Source of the DNA: Phycisphaerales bacterium
GTDB lineage: Bacteria > Planctomycetota > Phycisphaerae > Phycisphaerales > SM1A02
Assembly (NCBI GenBank): GCA_020345805.1
Contig: CP070772.1
Location: forward strand, 1,932,675 to 1,966,527
Reading direction: 5' to 3'
DNA length: 33,853 nucleotides
The notes under the pieces were generated by a model. It did not search any database. It saw only the letters and a list, made by a program, of their open reading frames with translations, and was not told where the DNA came from. Shown piece by piece: positions 31,550 to 33,853 of the stretch. Numbering within the stretch: the stretch's first letter is position 1; the number at the start of each line of letters is the position of its first letter. A program made the translations under genes and the position numbers.

Positions 31550-31927
31550 ATGACCGACCTGCCGCCCGAGGCTCTGAGCGATCCGTTCCGGCCGCCGCGA
31601 GCGCCGGTCGAGGTCCACTGTCTCCACTGCAACCGGGAGTACGAAAGCTTCCTCATCTGGTGGGATGAGACCACGGGCGATGAGGAGATACGCGGCTTCT
31701 GGCGCTGCCCAACGCCCGGCTGCAGCGGGGCCGGCTTCGGCTGCGACATCTTCCCCACCGACCCGGAGTATCGCGGCGAGGACGGCGAACTGATGTGGTG
31801 CGATGACGAGTTCGATGAGGAAGAGGACGAGGAAGACTGGGAGGATATCGAGTCTGTCACCCGCGACTCGGCGGACGATCCGCCCGGCAGGGAAGAAGGG
31901 ACCGACGACGAAGCGATACCCTGGTGA
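31550..31927 (+). CDS. Acidic-tailed zinc-ribbon protein of unknown function
   Basis: The 125-residue product has an N-terminal zinc ribbon, CLHC (about 24-27) paired with CPTPGC (about 53-58), between which lies EYESFLIWWDETTGDEEIRGFW. It is followed by FGCDIFPTDPEYRGEDGELMWCDDEFDEEEDEEDWEDIE, that is, a very acidic tail. No family recognised. Such small ribbon proteins can bind nucleic acid or protein; the acidic tail argues against direct DNA binding. It is transcribed alone and converges on asnS. Confidence 0.65.
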   Translation: MTDLPPEALSDPFRPPRAPVEVHCLHCNREYESFLIWWDETTGDEEIRGFWRCPTPGCSGAGFGCDIFPTDPEYRGEDGELMWCDDEFDEEEDEEDWEDIESVTRDSADDPPGREEGTDDEAIPW

Positions 31928-31955
31928 CTGATACTGGTATCGAGAGATCGACGGA

Positions 31956-31977
31956 AGCCCCCGGCAAGCCCGGGGCT
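31956..31977. terminator. Hairpin between convergent zinc-ribbon gene and asnS
   Basis: AGCCCC / GGGGCT plus three inner pairs after one mismatch. It is centred between the two convergent stop codons (31927 and 32030). The T-tract is short on both strands, so termination strength is uncertain. Confidence 0.4.
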
Positions 31978-32029
31978 ATATGTGCGCGTTACTAAGAGAC
32001 CTCGATGCCTCGATCCCTTGATGCCTCCC

Positions 32030-33439
32030 TCAGAACTCCGCGCTCTTGGGGGTTCGGGGAAACGCGATCACGTCGCGGATGTTCTGCATGCCGGTCACGT
32101 ACTGGATCGTGCGCTCAAAGCCCAGGCCGAAGCCTGCGTGGGGGACCGTGCCGTAGCGCCGCAGATCGCGGTACCACCAGTAAGGCTTCACGGGCAGGCC
32201 CATCTCCTCGATGCGCGCATCCAGCACATCCAGTCGCTCTTCTCGCTGCGAGCCGCCGATGATCTCGCCGATGCCCGGGGCGAGCACGTCCATCGCCGCC
32301 ACCGTTTCTTCATCATCGTTCAGGCGCATGTAGAACGCCTTGATCTGACGGGGGTAGTTCATCACCACGATCGGTCGGCCGACCAGTTCTTCAGTGAGAT
32401 ACCTTTCGTGCTCCGACTGAAGGTCCACGCCCCAGGCCACGGGGAACTCGAAGGATTTGCCCTTCTCAACCGCCTTTTCGAGCTGCCTGATTGCTTCGGC
32501 ATACTCCATGCGCTCGAAGCTGGAATCGACGAACTTCTCCAGGCGGTCGATCGCGTCCTTCTGGATGCGCTGGGCGAAGAACTTCATGTCGTCGGGCCGC
32601 TCATCCAGGACTGCGCGGAAGATGTACTTCAGGAAGTCCTCGGCGAGGTCCGCATCGTCGTTGAGATCGGCGAACGCGATCTCCGGCTCGATCATCCAGA
32701 ACTCCGAAAGGTGCCGGCTGGTGTTGGAGTTCTCCGCCCGGAACGTCGGGCCGAACGTATAGACCTTGGTCAGCGAGCAGCAGTAGGCCTCGACGTTGAT
32801 CTGCCCGGAGACGGTAAGGAACGCTTCGCGCCCGAAGAAGTCCTCCGAGAAATCGACATCGCCTTCTTCCGTACGCGGCAGGTTGACGAGATCGAGCGTG
32901 CTGACGCGGAACATCTCGCCTGCGCCCTCGCAGTCGCTGGCGGTGATCAACGGGGTGTGGATCCAGTAGAAGCCGTTCTCGTGGAAATAGCGATGGATCG
33001 CATTGGACAGGCAGTGCCGCACGCGGGTCACCGCCCCGAAGGTGTTGGTGCGCGGCCTGAGGTGGGCCACCTCACGCAGATATTCGAAACTGTGGCGCTT
33101 GGCCGCGATGGGGTAGGTGTCCGGGTCCTCCACCCAGCCCACGACCTGAACCGCGTCGGCCTGCATCTCCACCGCCTGCCCCTTGCCTTGGCTCTCGACG
33201 AGTTTGCCGGTGGCGATGACCGCGCAGCCGGCGGTGAGGTGGAGGATTTCGCTCTCGTAATTGGCCAGGTTCTCCGGAGCCACGACCTGGATGGGGTCGA
33301 AGCACGAGCCATCGCTGACATGGAGGAAGGACAGGCCTGCTTTGGAGTCGCGGCGGGTCCGGACCCAGCCCCGGACGGTCACCGTCTCGCCCAAGGCGAG
33401 CTTGCCGGCCAGCGCATCGGAGATCCTGACAACGGGCAT
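32030..33439 (-). CDS. asnS: Asparagine--tRNA ligase
   Basis: This 469-residue class IIb synthetase charges tRNA-Asn. The N-terminal OB fold binds the anticodon ([19 protein letters not shown], about 20-38). The catalytic domain has motif 2 [22 protein letters not shown] (shown as [15 protein letters not shown], about 235-249) and motif 3 [15 protein letters not shown] (about 438-452). The length matches bacterial AsnRS, and [10 protein letters not shown] and the insertion near [13 protein letters not shown] are AsnRS- rather than AspRS-like. ATG 33439 has AAGGA about 9 nt upstream. A direct AsnRS suggests that Asn-tRNA formation need not rely on the GatCAB route, although that is not visible here. 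Confidence 0.95.
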   Translation of the reverse strand: MPVVRISDALAGKLALGETVTVRGWVRTRRDSKAGLSFLHVSDGSCFDPIQVVAPENLANYESEILHLTAGCAVIATGKLVESQGKGQAVEMQADAVQVVGWVEDPDTYPIAAKRHSFEYLREVAHLRPRTNTFGAVTRVRHCLSNAIHRYFHENGFYWIHTPLITASDCEGAGEMFRVSTLDLVNLPRTEEGDVDFSEDFFGREAFLTVSGQINVEAYCCSLTKVYTFGPTFRAENSNTSRHLSEFWMIEPEIAFADLNDDADLAEDFLKYIFRAVLDERPDDMKFFAQRIQKDAIDRLEKFVDSSFERMEYAEAIRQLEKAVEKGKSFEFPVAWGVDLQSEHERYLTEELVGRPIVVMNYPRQIKAFYMRLNDDEETVAAMDVLAPGIGEIIGGSQREERLDVLDARIEEMGLPVKPYWWYRDLRRYGTVPHAGFGLGFERTIQYVTGMQNIRDVIAFPRTPKSAEF

Positions 33440-33495
33440 GAGAGGCGATCCTTGGGAAGTCCCCGCCGGAGGCGGGAGCGTGGAGGCGGAGGGGA

Positions 33496-33524
33496 AGTAT
33501 CAATACGGTCATCGGATCAGGCAA
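33496..33524 (-). promoter_or_regulatory. Promoter of asnS
   Basis: On the minus strand TTGCCT (33524-33519), 17-nt spacer, GATACT (33501-33496). This gives a leader of about 50 nt ending in an AAGGA ribosome-binding site. Confidence 0.5.
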
Positions 33525-33706
33525 GGTGCGCGACCCGCCAAATTGGCAGCCCCAGCCGCCTTGGGAGCCTCCGCTGACAGAGCGCGGCAGGCCGGCGGCA
33601 GCGAGGATTCGTCCTAACTGCCGATTCTAGAAGATCTTGCGCCATTGGTGCCGCGAGCCGGCTCGGCACGCGCCTTGCCTTCTCAACCGTCGTCGGAGTC
33701 ACCCGG

Positions 33707-33853
33707 ATGATCCTGCGCGATAAACAACCCGACCTACCCGATCGTCCCCGGCTGAACCTGCTCCTGTCATACGGCGGCTGGCGGGAACAACCCACCGTCG
33801 ATCAGATGGCCCGGCTCCTGGAGCCGATGGGCATTCGCTCCCTCCGCGCCGAT
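33707..33853 (+). CDS. Start of an unrecognised gene (runs off the window)
   Basis: An ATG at 33707 preceded by GGAG about 9 nt upstream opens 49 codons to the window edge: MILRDKQPDLPDRPRLNLLL, then SYGGWREQPTVDQMARLLEPMG and IRSLRAD. No family can be assigned from this fragment. It is divergent from asnS with about 270 bp between. The frame has good codon use for this genome, and no overlapping better candidate exists. Confidence 0.6.
   Translation, partial: MILRDKQPDLPDRPRLNLLLSYGGWREQPTVDQMARLLEPMGIRSLRAD

Noticed and set aside
31982..33577. 531-codon plus-strand frame opposite asnS
   Set aside because: Shadow of asnS third-position GC; no ribosome-binding site or recognisable motif.

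Overview
The window is a GC-rich (roughly 65%) bacterial chromosome segment with about thirty protein genes, two tRNA genes, one decayed gene and no insertion sequence, prophage, integrase or CRISPR array. Gram-negative envelope genes are present: a phosphate-selective-type porin, a second beta-barrel protein ending in phenylalanine, and a heme lipoprotein. Together with a GTP-type PEPCK, an HpnN-like MMPL exporter, a TPR-sulfotransferase and a Cys-Gly-Tyr zinc-ribbon tail, they suggest Planctomycetota, most likely class Phycisphaerae. That placement is inference from gene style; there is no rRNA in the window.

Layout. 1-2204 (minus): mutL (cut by the window edge) and glutamine-dependent nadE. 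2250-3023 (minus): a protein that is only a voltage-sensor domain plus a coiled coil. 3223-3804 (minus): a MerR-type HTH joined to a REC domain, with its own terminator. 4023-5084 (minus): low-specificity threonine aldolase. 5146-7236: a small-enzyme group (VOC, DinB, YciI) around a tandem HxlR regulator and a compact divergent promoter. 7280-8449 (minus): heme lipoprotein and beta-barrel protein. 8708-11260 (minus): a methyltransferase and a SEC-C/TPR/sulfotransferase fusion. 11511-13499 (minus): pckG with a strong terminator and a long leader.

13805-16520 holds tRNA-His, a broken membrane-protein gene, an omega-amidase-like nitrilase, a possibly sigma-like protein and tRNA-Phe. The tRNA-Phe promoter appears to lie inside the end of the preceding gene. 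16554-20024: an orphan MshEN-domain protein diverging from an MMPL exporter. 20126-23848 (minus): an M29 aminopeptidase, then hflX overlapping by 4 bp a PD-(D/E)XK-like protein of unknown function. 24142-27432 (plus): C-terminal processing protease, tsaD and a release-factor-like GGQ protein. 27500-31296 (minus): SLC13 symporter, porin and a small membrane-anchored protein. 31550-33853: an acidic zinc-ribbon protein, asnS (minus), and the start of a gene running off the end.

Most genes are housekeeping (mismatch repair, NAD synthesis, gluconeogenesis, t6A tRNA modification, aminoacylation, ribosome rescue or splitting). The points most worth a second look are the pore-less voltage-sensor protein, the recurrent TANNNT boxes 6-9 nt upstream of start codons that lack a Shine-Dalgarno sequence (suggesting leaderless transcripts), the tandem HxlR regulator with overlapping divergent promoters, and the hflX-coupled nuclease-fold protein whose catalytic Glu position is His.
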